53,439 bases of DNA from the NCBI GenBank assembly GCA_028280885.1, contig JANQKY010000088.1, positions 1 to 53,439 on the forward strand, written 5' to 3'. Made by a program: the position numbers and the translations under genes. The DNA is from Tepidamorphus sp. (GTDB lineage: Bacteria; Pseudomonadota; Alphaproteobacteria; Rhizobiales; Tepidamorphaceae). Of the stretch, positions 41,201-48,628 are shown piece after piece. The notes under the pieces were generated by a model. That model was given only the letters and a program-made list of their open reading frames with translations. It had not been told where the DNA came from and did not search any database. The number at the start of each line of letters is the position of its first letter. Position 1 is the stretch's first letter.

Positions 41201-41375
41201 CTTCCGTCAGCTCTCCGTGACGCCGTCGACCGGCGAACGCGGCACCGGCCTCGGCCTGCCGCTCGCCAAGGCGCTCGTCGAGGCGAACCGGGCCGTGTTC
41301 TCCCTTGAAAGCACGCCCGGCGAAGGCACGATGGTGGAGATCCGCTTTCCGCAGTCCCGCGTGCTCGCCGAGTGA
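38283..41375 (+). CDS. Cytoplasmic multi-PAS sensor histidine kinase, PdhS-like (PleC/DivJ family)
   Basis: A 1030-residue protein without membrane helices. A divergent N-terminal region is followed by PAS-like domains near residues 250-340 (FTFLMDGEGRFLEIG), 515-600 (LDRLPVGLAILRDERVLAANRAF) and 655-750 (LDTALDGVLLIDGEGRIAFAN), joined by acidic, Pro/Ala-rich linkers. The kinase core has phospho-acceptor His808 (KMSHEIRTPLNGIIGFSEVM), N-box LLNLLSNAIKF, G1 DTGAGM and G2 GTGLGLPLAKAL. Size, lack of membrane anchors and the GFSEVMQEERFGPLGN segment match PdhS of Brucella, one of the kinases that signal through DivK to control the cell cycle and old-pole identity. The start at 38283 is chosen because upstream sequence looks non-coding. 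A 15-base tandem duplication gives SDQARSDQARSE near residue 130. Confidence 0.85.
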   Translation: MTSRPDIRTDTLSDGAALLRDPAVAAAILGRARAWLWDAEAGRIVLASAAGIDHYGAPDMGALANRRFDTRRPAMTQLARLGRSLPQDGRPRLSMLRLSAGFGDAPLLCNCRHVGSAHGHLVLVVSDQARSDQARSELPPRDRAARALAGLPDPLVLRAGEEDIYSNAVGENTRGDPDPVWGDAVTVDLPEGAHALAFAMPEDAPPAAAEQAGVPDTLPDPEQDDAESASAEPEPTDAVRPLPETRRFTFLMDGEGRFLEIGAGFAALVGPQAADVVGRAWSDVAAESDIDPDGHLAEALASRDTWSDIQVDWPTDFGETARLRLSALPRFGEGRAFAGFRGFADVVSVSEAEPDTPSRAGDDAEVPDVDPAPPADTGEAETGDADMGDAASNVVPIPTIARSDDMPDETPDDPVEDLADAGPQRVSLAAVQPEADDRPPEAAPHGGALNDRERVAFQAIAEALGARWQGDDITQPDPVGAAPEPASVPDDGTREADRDTETAIRPAPQTGETADDIVMRSILDRLPVGLAILRDERVLAANRAFCDLFGYDDLDDVTAAGGLGVILEGRDEGRNEGAEPDTVDDAPTVTARCKDGSKIAVHARLGRTPWLDGPAMLLSVREAAVRMEDEPETVAEAASVVGATPDPDAQADLADLSETTLRRILDTALDGVLLIDGEGRIAFANEKAGLLFGCAARELENTDLLERIDGSDRDVVADRLRDLVDGVPSLHDTGPEVAILRDTGAVPAELSPVELSMARIGDGEPAHFSAVFRDLRGWKETEADLIAARKRAEDASEQKSGFLAKMSHEIRTPLNGIIGFSEVMQEERFGPLGNDRYRDYVKDIRESGAHLMGLVNDLLDLSKVEAGKLDMNFSDVRLNDLVEQCVAIMQPQSSDARIVIRSSLARALPAVVADPRSLRQVLLNLLSNAIKFTAAGGQVIVSTAKGRTGEVFLRVRDTGAGMSKADVAVALEPFRQLSVTPSTGERGTGLGLPLAKALVEANRAVFSLESTPGEGTMVEIRFPQSRVLAE

Positions 41376-41469
41376 GGGCCCCGGGCGCCGGCGAGGGCAG
41401 GGCGACAGCCGGCGGCCCGAGGGATATCCCAAGGATAGCCCGATGGATAAAAGGTGTGCCGGACAGGTT

Positions 41470-41550
41470 CTAAGTCTCTCGCTCAAATGGAATTATTCTA
41501 ATTCAAACAAAAACCCGACTTTAATATTCTGTTTAAGTTGACTCCCCCTC
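41470..41550. promoter_or_regulatory. AT-rich intergenic tract, possible promoter region
   Basis: Between the kinase stop and the next genes lies a sharply AT-rich tract (AATTATTCTAATTCAAAC, TTAATATTCTGTTTAAG) in otherwise GC-rich DNA, ending in TTGACT at 41538-41543. It may hold the promoter for the small peptide and Cys-rich protein genes that follow; no convincing -10 hexamer at ideal spacing was found. The rest of 41376-41644 shows no gene. Confidence 0.35.
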
Positions 41551-41644
41551 CGTCTTTGATAAGTGTCCCTGTCGAGGTGTTGTCCAGAGGTCCGGTTTTA
41601 TCGGTATTTCGGATTGCCCCGTTTGCGACAGATGTGGGGATCAC

Positions 41645-41809
41645 ATGCGTTTTCTTGTCCAGTCCGCGATGCGGTCGGGAGCTCTCATTCCGGCCGCTTG
41701 CCTGCCGATTGCCGCCACCGCGGTCACGGCAGCCGAGGTCGCCGGGGCGCAGGCCAGGGCGAGCGAACCGGTCGGTCAGGTCGGCTATGACGCCGGCCTC
41801 GGATCGTAA
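41645..41809 (+). CDS. Possible small exported peptide
   Basis: A 54-codon reading frame starting MRFLVQSAMRSGALIPAACL, which resembles a signal peptide (basic start, hydrophobic Ala/Leu/Ile core, AAEVAGAQA as possible cleavage region) and leaves a mature part of about 20 residues. GGGGAT lies a few bases before the ATG. It ends 16 bases before the next gene. It is short, and chance occurrence in GC-rich DNA is quite possible. Confidence 0.3.
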   Translation: MRFLVQSAMRSGALIPAACLPIAATAVTAAEVAGAQARASEPVGQVGYDAGLGS

Positions 41810-41825
41810 CCCGGCATTTGGCATC

Positions 41826-42347
41826 ATGAACCACCACAGTCCCTCAAATCGCCCTTCAGCCAAGCGCGGCAAAGTGTCGACGTCGCTTGACCGGCGCGCC
41901 GAGCGGCTGGTGGTTCAGGGCCTGCGCGGCTGGATGGCCGGCTATGAGACGGGTGATATCGCCTGCTGGGAGGCGGTCTGGAACGACTATTGCCGTGAAC
42001 TCGGTCATGAAAAGGCCAAGCGCGTCGTTTCCGAGCTTGCCGCCTGGGTGCGCGTGCTGCGCAACGGCGCCGGCCGGCCGATCGACTGCTATCCCAGGCC
42101 CTGCCGCTTCATGTGCCGCGACGAATGCCTGGCTCTGCGGCTTCTCGGCGGCTGCCAGAAGGGGCACGGGCCGATCGCCAGCGATTCCGCCTGCAAGCTG
42201 ATTGCCAGCAGCCGGGTATCGGAGGTGCTGGAAGCGGCGCGGTGTTACGCGGAGGAGCTGGCGGATGCAGGCCTTGAACTCGATCCGGTCACGGACGAGA
42301 TGATGACGGCGATCTCCGAACGTCCCGCCCCCTCGTCGTTGAGCTGA
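41826..42347 (+). CDS. Conserved-looking hypothetical protein with a cysteine cluster
   Basis: A 173-residue soluble protein whose family I do not recognise. Residues about 20-85 are helical (RAERLVVQGLRGWMAGYETGD, WEAVWNDYCRELGHEKAKRVVSELAAWVRVL). The middle holds the cluster CYPRPCRFMCRDEC followed by GGCQKGH, with spacing C-x4-C-x3-C-x3-C, suggestive of metal or structural binding. The C-terminus is helical (VSEVLEAARCYAEELADAGLELD). Codon use matches its neighbours. The ATG at 41826 is chosen because the frame upstream is Arg/Pro-rich and looks non-coding. It follows the PdhS-like kinase in the same direction but after 450 bases. Confidence 0.7.
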   Translation: MNHHSPSNRPSAKRGKVSTSLDRRAERLVVQGLRGWMAGYETGDIACWEAVWNDYCRELGHEKAKRVVSELAAWVRVLRNGAGRPIDCYPRPCRFMCRDECLALRLLGGCQKGHGPIASDSACKLIASSRVSEVLEAARCYAEELADAGLELDPVTDEMMTAISERPAPSSLS

Positions 42348-42533
42348 GCGGAAAGGGCTCTAGGTCTACCGAACCGTGCGGGCGAGTGTCCCGATGCGGT
42401 CGATCTGCGCGCTCGACATCAGTCGCAGATTTAAAGGCTTTCCCGCAAACGCATCTTGCCGCGCTGGCGTGCATGGTCACAATGCCTGTTGCGGCTGCAG
42501 GGTCGCACCGCCGGGCAGGGTGACGATCGGGAC

Positions 42534-42575
42534 GGGCGCAAAGAGGCGGGCGCAAAGAGGCGGGCGTAGAGAGAC
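42534..42575 (+). repeat. 14-base tandem repeat, three units, before the patatin gene
   Basis: GGGCGCAAAGAGGC occurs twice exactly and a third time as GGGCGTAGAGAGAC, ending six bases before the patatin-like ATG. The third unit contains the likely ribosome site (GAGAGAC). Changes in unit number would alter promoter-to-start spacing. Confidence 0.8.
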
Positions 42576-42580
42576 GGGCG

Positions 42581-44941
42581 ATGCGGGAAAAGGAACTGCG
42601 TCTGGCGCTGGTGCTCTATGGCGGCGTGTCGCTGGCCGTCTACATGTTCGGGGTCTGCCGCGAGATCGCCAAGCTGACCCGCGCCTCCAAGCTGCTCTAC
42701 GACTTCCCCGTCGGTCGCCGGCCGGACGCCCGCTATCCGGGCACGGCCGGGGATTCGGAGGAAATCTATTTCGACCTGCTGCGCCGTCTGTCGGCGCATA
42801 CCGAGCTGCGCGTCATCGTCGACATCATCGCCGGCGCCTCGGCCGGCGGCATCAACGGCGTCTTCCTGGCCCGCGCGCTCGCCCACGATCTGCCGCTCGA
42901 GCCCTTGCGCGACATGTGGCTCGACAATGCCGATGTCACCCGCCTGGTGGAGGCCGACGCGCTCGCCGGTCGCTTCTCCAAGCGCTTCATGACACCGATC
43001 GTCAACCGCATGCTGCGCTTCGATCCGGTGCTGGCGCAAGACGACGAGGCGCGGGCGAAGTTCGACCGCTTCGTGCGCTCGCGCTGGTTCCAGCCGCCGT
43101 TTTCGGGCGCCCGCTTCGCCGGCTGGATGGTCGATGCCGCCCGGGCGATGGACGCGGCCGCCGACTGGCACCGGCAGGGTCTCAAGGCCGGAACGGTCCA
43201 CTCCCTGATGCCCGATGATCACGGCCTCGACCTGTTCGTGTCGCTGACCGACTATAACGGCCATTCGCGGCTGATCCGGCTGGAAGACCCGGAATTCGCC
43301 GTCGAGCTCGATCATCAGTTCAACATCGCCTTCCGCTATCGCCGCAGCGCGTCGGGCGCGATCGAAAGCGAGTTCGAGGCCGCCGATGTTCCCGCGCTCG
43401 TCTTCGCCGCGCGGGCGACCTCCTCCTATCCGGGCGCCTTTCCGCCGGCAACCGCCGCCGAAATCGATGCCGTGATCCGCGATCGCGGCGGCGACTGGGC
43501 GCAGCGCGAGCGTTTCCTCGCCGACAAGCTTGCCGCGATTGCCCGCAGCGGCCGCGATCCCTTGACCGTGCCCTTCGTCGATGGCTCCGTCGTCAACAAC
43601 AAGCCGTTCGCCGCGGCGATTGCCGCCCTGTCGGGCCGGCCCGCCAGCCGCGAGGTCGTCCGGCGCATCGTCTTCGTCGATCCCAACCCGGACATCGAAT
43701 TCTCCGACACCGAGATCCTGCCCGGTTTCTTCCGGGCGATCTTTTCCTCGATCGCCGAGATCCCGCGCAACGAGCCGATCCATCACGAGCTCGACCGGAT
43801 CGCCGCGCTCAACGAACAGATCGCGGTGGTGCGCGAGGTCGCCGGCTCGGCCGGGCCGCGCATCCGCCGACAGGTCGACGTCATCATCGCGGTCGCGGAC
43901 GATCCCGCCCCCACCGTCGACCGTTTCGCGCTGTGGCGCGAGACCGCCAATCAGACCGCCGCCGCCGAGGCCGGCTTCGCCTTCCAGAGCTATCTGCACC
44001 TGCGCATCCTGACGGTCGCCCGGCATCTGCGCGAAATGGCCGAAAGCCTTGCCAGGCAGGATCTCGCCGGGCTCGGCAAGGCGCTCGCCCGGCCGCTGCT
44101 CGCCGCGCCCAGGGCGGCCGACGGCGAAATGTCCCAGGAAGCGGCCGCCTTCCTGCGCGCCTTCGATGCGGATTTCCGCGTCCGCCATCTGCGCTTCGTG
44201 ATCCGCGAACTGAACGACCTCTACGCCGCCGATCACCCGCTGAGCCATGCCGATGCGATCGATCCGGAGCGGCTCGACGAGATCAAGGCCGAATTCTATG
44301 CCTTGCTCGACCACCTGAAGGCGCGCCTGGCGCATCCGCCCTCCGGGCCCGAGGCGCAGCGGGCGGCCGAATGCCTTGCCGGGCCGGAAACGCCGCCTGT
44401 CGAGCGGCTGCAGGCGATCGCCACCCTTGGCGCAGCACTCGATCTTACCGCCATCGATGCCCGGCTCGACGAAATCTTCTCGACCATGGTGCTGAACTAT
44501 CTGCCAGAATGGGCGCGCCACGACCTGACCGTCGCCTATATCGGCTTTCCCTTCTTCGACGTGCTGACCCTGCCGATGACGCAGTGGGAGGATCTTGGCG
44601 AGCTGGACCTGATCCGCGTCTTCCGGATCTCGCCGTCCGATGCCGGCACGATCCGCGATGGGCTTGCGATGGACAAGCTGAAGGGCATCCGCCTGCGCCG
44701 CTTCGCCGCCTTCTTCAACCGGTCGTGGCGCGAGAACGACTATCTGTGGGGCCGGCTGGTCGCGGCCGACCGGCTGGTCACGCTCGTTCTGTCGGCGGCC
44801 GGCGAGGCCGGCGCGGCGATCGACGCGCTGAAGGTCAAGAAATGGGCCTTCGAGGCGATCCTCGCCGCCGAGGCGCCGCATCTGAAGGCCGATCCGGACC
44901 TGATCACCGGCCTGATGGAAGAGGTCGCGGCGATCGGTTAG
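42581..44941 (+). CDS. Patatin-like phospholipase family protein
   Basis: A 786-residue protein of the long patatin-related group. The N-terminal patatin domain has the oxyanion motif YGGVSLAVYM, nucleophile Ser87 in GASAGG (G-x-S-x-G) and catalytic Asp334 in VDGSVVNNKP, so the Ser-Asp dyad is intact. It should hydrolyse acyl esters of phospholipids or similar lipids. The second half (about residues 400-786) is helical, without recognised catalytic motifs, and is characteristic of the group. No signal peptide or membrane helix is seen, so it is probably cytoplasmic. A tandem repeat directly precedes its ribosome site. A composite repeat follows its stop. Confidence 0.88.
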   Translation: MREKELRLALVLYGGVSLAVYMFGVCREIAKLTRASKLLYDFPVGRRPDARYPGTAGDSEEIYFDLLRRLSAHTELRVIVDIIAGASAGGINGVFLARALAHDLPLEPLRDMWLDNADVTRLVEADALAGRFSKRFMTPIVNRMLRFDPVLAQDDEARAKFDRFVRSRWFQPPFSGARFAGWMVDAARAMDAAADWHRQGLKAGTVHSLMPDDHGLDLFVSLTDYNGHSRLIRLEDPEFAVELDHQFNIAFRYRRSASGAIESEFEAADVPALVFAARATSSYPGAFPPATAAEIDAVIRDRGGDWAQRERFLADKLAAIARSGRDPLTVPFVDGSVVNNKPFAAAIAALSGRPASREVVRRIVFVDPNPDIEFSDTEILPGFFRAIFSSIAEIPRNEPIHHELDRIAALNEQIAVVREVAGSAGPRIRRQVDVIIAVADDPAPTVDRFALWRETANQTAAAEAGFAFQSYLHLRILTVARHLREMAESLARQDLAGLGKALARPLLAAPRAADGEMSQEAAAFLRAFDADFRVRHLRFVIRELNDLYAADHPLSHADAIDPERLDEIKAEFYALLDHLKARLAHPPSGPEAQRAAECLAGPETPPVERLQAIATLGAALDLTAIDARLDEIFSTMVLNYLPEWARHDLTVAYIGFPFFDVLTLPMTQWEDLGELDLIRVFRISPSDAGTIRDGLAMDKLKGIRLRRFAAFFNRSWRENDYLWGRLVAADRLVTLVLSAAGEAGAAIDALKVKKWAFEAILAAEAPHLKADPDLITGLMEEVAAIG

Positions 44942-44954
44942 GGATGTATCCACG

Positions 44955-45426
44955 CTGTCCGGTTCAGGGGGGTGGGCTTTGGTTTTCAGCCTGGCCACCC
45001 TCTCGGCTGTCATCAACCCTGTTTTCGTCGACGGAAGCGGTATCCGGCATCGTGCACCACTCCCTCTCCGTGTCATTGCCGGGCTTGTCCCGGCAATCCA
45101 TGAACACAGTCGGTTGCGTCCATTCTGACGGCGGTGTTCATAGATCCCCGGAACAAGTCCGGGGATGACAGCCGAGAGGGTGGCCAGACTGAAAACAAAA
45201 GCCCCGTCCCTGCTGAACCGGACAGTAGTGGGACAAGCCCGGCAATGACACGAAGGGTGAGTGGCCGGCGACATCGAACACCGCGTCTTTCGTGGCAAAC
45301 AGAGTTGATGACGCCTGAGTTGATGGTTGAGAGAGTCCATGTCCAGCGACCGTCGCTTGCCGAAAAAGCCATGTCCGACAAACGGTTAATTGACGTCACC
45401 GAGATTAAACCGGACAGCAGTGGACT
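44955..45426 (+). repeat. Composite palindromic intergenic repeat, copy 2, internally inverted
   Basis: It starts with the lead block (CTGTCCGGTTCAGGGGGG), then palindrome P2 at 45075-45097 and a P1 variant at 45144-45166. The stretch from 45073 to 45229 reads as the reverse complement of copy 3 (ending in reversed lead block CAGACTGAAAACAAAAGCCCC and CTGAACCGGACAGT). A second P2 half (GACAAGCCCGGCAATGACACG) restores forward orientation and leads into the tail block ending GTTAATTGACGTCACCGAG. The result is a mosaic of two opposed units filling the 562-base gap between the patatin and dehydrogenase genes. Confidence 0.8.
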
Positions 45427-45503
45427 GTATCCGGCGATTGCGGCTGGGAATCGCCGCCGGGCCGTGCAGGATATCGGCACAACGAACAAGGGGAGGGCCG
45501 GTG

Positions 45504-46394
45504 ATGGCCAGGATTGCATTTCTCGGTCTGGGCAAGATGGGACAGGGCATGGCCGGATGCCTGGTCGCGGCCGGCCACGATGTTTCGGTCTGGAACCGCT
45601 CGCCGGAGCGCGGCGCCGATCTCGCCGCCAGGGGCGCGACGATCGCGCCGACACCGGCCGCAGCCGCCGACGGCGCTGAGGCGGTGTTCTCGATGGTCGC
45701 CGATGATCCGGCCTCCGAGCGGGTCTGGATGGACGATGACGGCGCCCTGTCGGCCATGGCGCCGGGGGCGCTGGCGATCGAATGTAGCACCATCTCGCAC
45801 ACCCATGTCCAGCGGCTCTCGGCGGCGGCTGCGGCGCGCGCGTGTGCCTATCTCGACTGCCCGGTCAATGGCCCGCCCTCGGCCGCCGCGTCGGGCGATC
45901 TGGTATTGCTCGTCGGCGCCGATACCGCCGATCTTAACCGGGCCCGGCCGCTGCTGGACGTGGTCTCCGCCTCGATCCTGCATTTCGGCGTGGTCGGGAC
46001 CGGAACGGCCTTCAAGCTGATCAACAACCTGCTCGGCGCGGTCCATGTCGCCTCGATCGCCGAGGCCGTTCAGCTTGCCCACAAGCTCGGCCTCGACCGC
46101 GAAACGCTGATCGCCGCGGTTGAAAGCGGCCCCTGCGCCAGTCCGCATGTCAAGCGCATGATCCGGCCGATGGCCGAGGAGCGGCTCGCCGACCAGTTCG
46201 GCCTGGCGATCGGCTTGCGCGAAAAGGATTCCCGCTACTGCCTCGACATGGTCCGGTCGCTCGGGACCGGCATGGCGGTCGGCGCGGTCGCCTATGACTG
46301 GTACAGGCTCGCGATCGAAACGGTCGCCGACCAGGACGATTCGGCGATGCTTCAGATCACGACTGCGAACAACGGCAAGCTGCCCGAAAGCTAG
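45504..46394 (+). CDS. NAD(P)-dependent beta-hydroxyacid dehydrogenase-like protein
   Basis: A 296-residue member of the 3-hydroxyisobutyrate/6-phosphogluconate dehydrogenase family. The Rossmann motif is [26 protein letters not shown] (parts [19 protein letters not shown]). The substrate loop [15 protein letters not shown] departs from the usual DxPVSGG. The catalytic-lysine segment is [11 protein letters not shown]. It is only distantly similar to the family member at 16017, so it probably has another substrate. GGGGAGG lies 7-13 bases before the ATG; the adjacent GTG at 45501 is an alternative start. Its TAG overlaps the convergent ligase stop on the opposite strand as CTAG. Confidence 0.85.
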   Translation: MARIAFLGLGKMGQGMAGCLVAAGHDVSVWNRSPERGADLAARGATIAPTPAAAADGAEAVFSMVADDPASERVWMDDDGALSAMAPGALAIECSTISHTHVQRLSAAAAARACAYLDCPVNGPPSAAASGDLVLLVGADTADLNRARPLLDVVSASILHFGVVGTGTAFKLINNLLGAVHVASIAEAVQLAHKLGLDRETLIAAVESGPCASPHVKRMIRPMAEERLADQFGLAIGLREKDSRYCLDMVRSLGTGMAVGAVAYDWYRLAIETVADQDDSAMLQITTANNGKLPES

Positions 46395-48346
46395 GACCGC
46401 AACGCCTCGATATCTCTGAACAAGTCCAGCGCCTCCGGATTGGCGAGCGCCTCCTTGTTCTTGACCTCCCGCCCGTGCACCACGTCGCGCACGGCAAGCT
46501 CGGTGATCTTGCCGGACTTGGTGCGCGGAATGTCGGCGACCGGGACGATCCGCGCGGGCACGTGACGCGGGCTTGCACCGGTGCGCACCTGCGTCTTGAT
46601 GCGCTTTTCGAGGTCCTCGTCAAGCGCAACGCCCTCGGCAAGCCGCACGAACAGCACGACGCGGACGTCGCTGTCCCATTGCTGGCCGATGGCGATCGCC
46701 TCGACGACCTCCGGCATCTGCTCGACCTGCGCGTAGATCTCGGCGGTGCCGATCCTGACCCCGCCCGGATTGAGCGTCGCGTCCGAGCGGCCATGGATGA
46801 TCATGCCGCCGTGCTCGGTCCACTCGGCGAAGTCGCCATGGCACCACACGCCCGCAAAGCGCTCGAAATAGGCGGCGTTGTATTTCTCCCCGCCCGGATC
46901 GTTCCAGAATTCGATCGGCATCGAGGGAAAGGCCTTTGTGCAGACCAGTTCGCCTTTGATACCGGCGCCGACCGGCCGGCCGTCATCGTCCCAGACGGCG
47001 ACGTCCATCGCCAGCGCCGGCCCCTGGATCTCGCCGCGCCAGACGGGGATAAGCGGATTGCCGAGGACGAAACAGGCGACGATGTCGGTGCCGCCCGACA
47101 TCGAGGCAAGATGGATATCCGGCTTGATCGCGTCATAGACGTAATCGAAGCTTTCGGCGGCCAGCGGCGATCCGGTCGAGGCCATCAGCCGGACCGACGA
47201 CAGGTCATGGGTGTCGCGCGGCCGGAGTTCGGCCTTCTTCAGGGCGTCGATGAATTTCGCCGACGTGCCGAACAGCGTCATCTTCTCCGCGTCCGCATAG
47301 TCGAACAGCACGTTGCCGCCTGGATGAAACGGCGAACCGTCATAGAGCAGCAGCGTCGCCTGCACGGCAAGGCCGCTCGCCAGCCAGTTCCACATCATCC
47401 AGCCGAGCGTCGTGAAATAGAAGACGCGGTCGCCGGGGCGGATATCGGCGTGCAGCGTATGCTCCTTGACATGCTGCAATAGCGTGCCGCCGGCCGAATG
47501 GACGATGCATTTCGGCACGCCCGTCGTGCCCGACGAGAACAGGATGTAGAGCGGATGGGAGAAGGGCAGCCGCTCGAACGCGATCGGACCGGCCTCATGC
47601 GCCGCAATCGCGGCGCTGAGCGTCACGGCCTTCGGGATTACGCCCGCCACCGCCTCGGCCTGGCCGAGATAGGGCACGACCACCACGGCCTTGACGCTCG
47701 GCAGCGCCTCGGTCACCCGCGCGAGTTTTTCCGCGACCGCGATCTGCTTGCCGGCATACCAGTAGCCGTCGCAGACGATCAGCACGCTCGGCTCGATCTG
47801 GCCGAACCGGTCGAGGATGCCGCGTTCGCCGAAATCGGGCGAGCAGGACGACCAGATCGCGCCCAGCGACGTCGCCGCCAGCATGGCGGCGATCGCCTCC
47901 GGCCGGTTCGGCATCACGGCTGCGACCCGGTCGCCGACCCCGATGCCCTGGTCCCGCAGATAGCGCTGCAGCCGGGAGACGAGCGCGTGCAACTCCGCCC
48001 AGCTCATCCGCGCCTCGGCCTTGTCCTCGCCGCGGAAGACGAGCGCGTCCGCTTCGTCGGACCGCTTCAGCAGGTTCTCGGCGAAATTGAGCCGCGCGTC
48101 GGGAAAGAACCGGGCGCCCGGCATGCGGTCATCTTCGAGGATCCGCTCGCCCTTGTCGCCGACGACCTCGCAGAAATCCCAGATCGCCGACCAGAACGCC
48201 TCCCGGTTTTCGACCGAAAAGCTGTGGAGAGCCCGGTAGTCGCTTAAACCTGTTCCCAACCGCGCGTCGACAAAGCGCATGAACCGCGTCATGTTGCAGG
48301 AGGCGGCGTGTTCGGCATTGGGGGTCCATAGGGGCGTCTCGGGCAT
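46391..48346 (-). CDS. aacS: Acetoacetate--CoA ligase (acetoacetyl-CoA synthetase)
   Basis: A 651-residue adenylate-forming ligase that activates acetoacetate with ATP and CoA. Seen in order: an N-terminal acetoacetyl-CoA synthetase-type start ([21 protein letters not shown]), the P-loop [17 protein letters not shown], the LGWMMWNWL region, SMSGGTDIV, the adenylation motif [38 protein letters not shown] (parts [21 protein letters not shown]) and the catalytic lysine in [10 protein letters not shown]. Length and motif set match AacS rather than acetyl-CoA synthetase. The ATG has AGGAGG upstream. In polyhydroxybutyrate-storing bacteria it recovers acetoacetate formed by 3-hydroxybutyrate oxidation, which fits the two phasins in this region. 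Confidence 0.93.
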   Translation of the reverse strand: MPETPLWTPNAEHAASCNMTRFMRFVDARLGTGLSDYRALHSFSVENREAFWSAIWDFCEVVGDKGERILEDDRMPGARFFPDARLNFAENLLKRSDEADALVFRGEDKAEARMSWAELHALVSRLQRYLRDQGIGVGDRVAAVMPNRPEAIAAMLAATSLGAIWSSCSPDFGERGILDRFGQIEPSVLIVCDGYWYAGKQIAVAEKLARVTEALPSVKAVVVVPYLGQAEAVAGVIPKAVTLSAAIAAHEAGPIAFERLPFSHPLYILFSSGTTGVPKCIVHSAGGTLLQHVKEHTLHADIRPGDRVFYFTTLGWMMWNWLASGLAVQATLLLYDGSPFHPGGNVLFDYADAEKMTLFGTSAKFIDALKKAELRPRDTHDLSSVRLMASTGSPLAAESFDYVYDAIKPDIHLASMSGGTDIVACFVLGNPLIPVWRGEIQGPALAMDVAVWDDDGRPVGAGIKGELVCTKAFPSMPIEFWNDPGGEKYNAAYFERFAGVWCHGDFAEWTEHGGMIIHGRSDATLNPGGVRIGTAEIYAQVEQMPEVVEAIAIGQQWDSDVRVVLFVRLAEGVALDEDLEKRIKTQVRTGASPRHVPARIVPVADIPRTKSGKITELAVRDVVHGREVKNKEALANPEALDLFRDIEALRS

Positions 48347-48511
48347 GGGTCCTCCTGGCGGTTCTGTCTCGACCGGCTTTCGATCCGGTTTGCCGACCTT
48401 GCTATCGGCCCGGGTATCGAGAGGGCGACTGGCTGAACCGGCTTTGTGCCACAGCCCGCTTGGCGGCGACAACTCGTCCCTGTTGATTTCCCGTCAGCGG
48501 CGCCCCAGAAA

Positions 48512-48550
48512 GGCTGGATCGAAGGCTGGATCGAAGGCTGGATCGAAGGC
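48512..48550 (+). repeat. 12-base tandem repeat, three units
   Basis: GGCTGGATCGAA is repeated three times without change, followed by GGC. It lies in the 282-base gap between aacS and the AsmA-like gene, about 80 bases before the latter's start. In the frame of the downstream gene it would read (GWIE)3, but this is probably untranslated because the membrane anchor of that protein begins later. Confidence 0.8.
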
Positions 48551-48628
48551 GGCGTCCCAGAAAGAGGAACGCTTAGGGGTAATGCCGGGAACGGACGCTA
48601 TGCGATTGGCTCTGGACGCAAGGGCGCG

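Noticed and set aside
42431..45340. A 969-codon open frame antisense to the patatin gene
   Set aside because: Its first about 90 residues are repeat-derived (CRACP, GLVPGIYEH) and the rest is Arg/Gly/Pro-rich shadow of the real gene. High GC makes long antisense frames common.
48446..48628. N-terminal extension of the AsmA-like protein with GWIE repeats
   Set aside because: The family starts with the membrane anchor encoded from 48629, and the upstream sequence is low-complexity tandem repeat.
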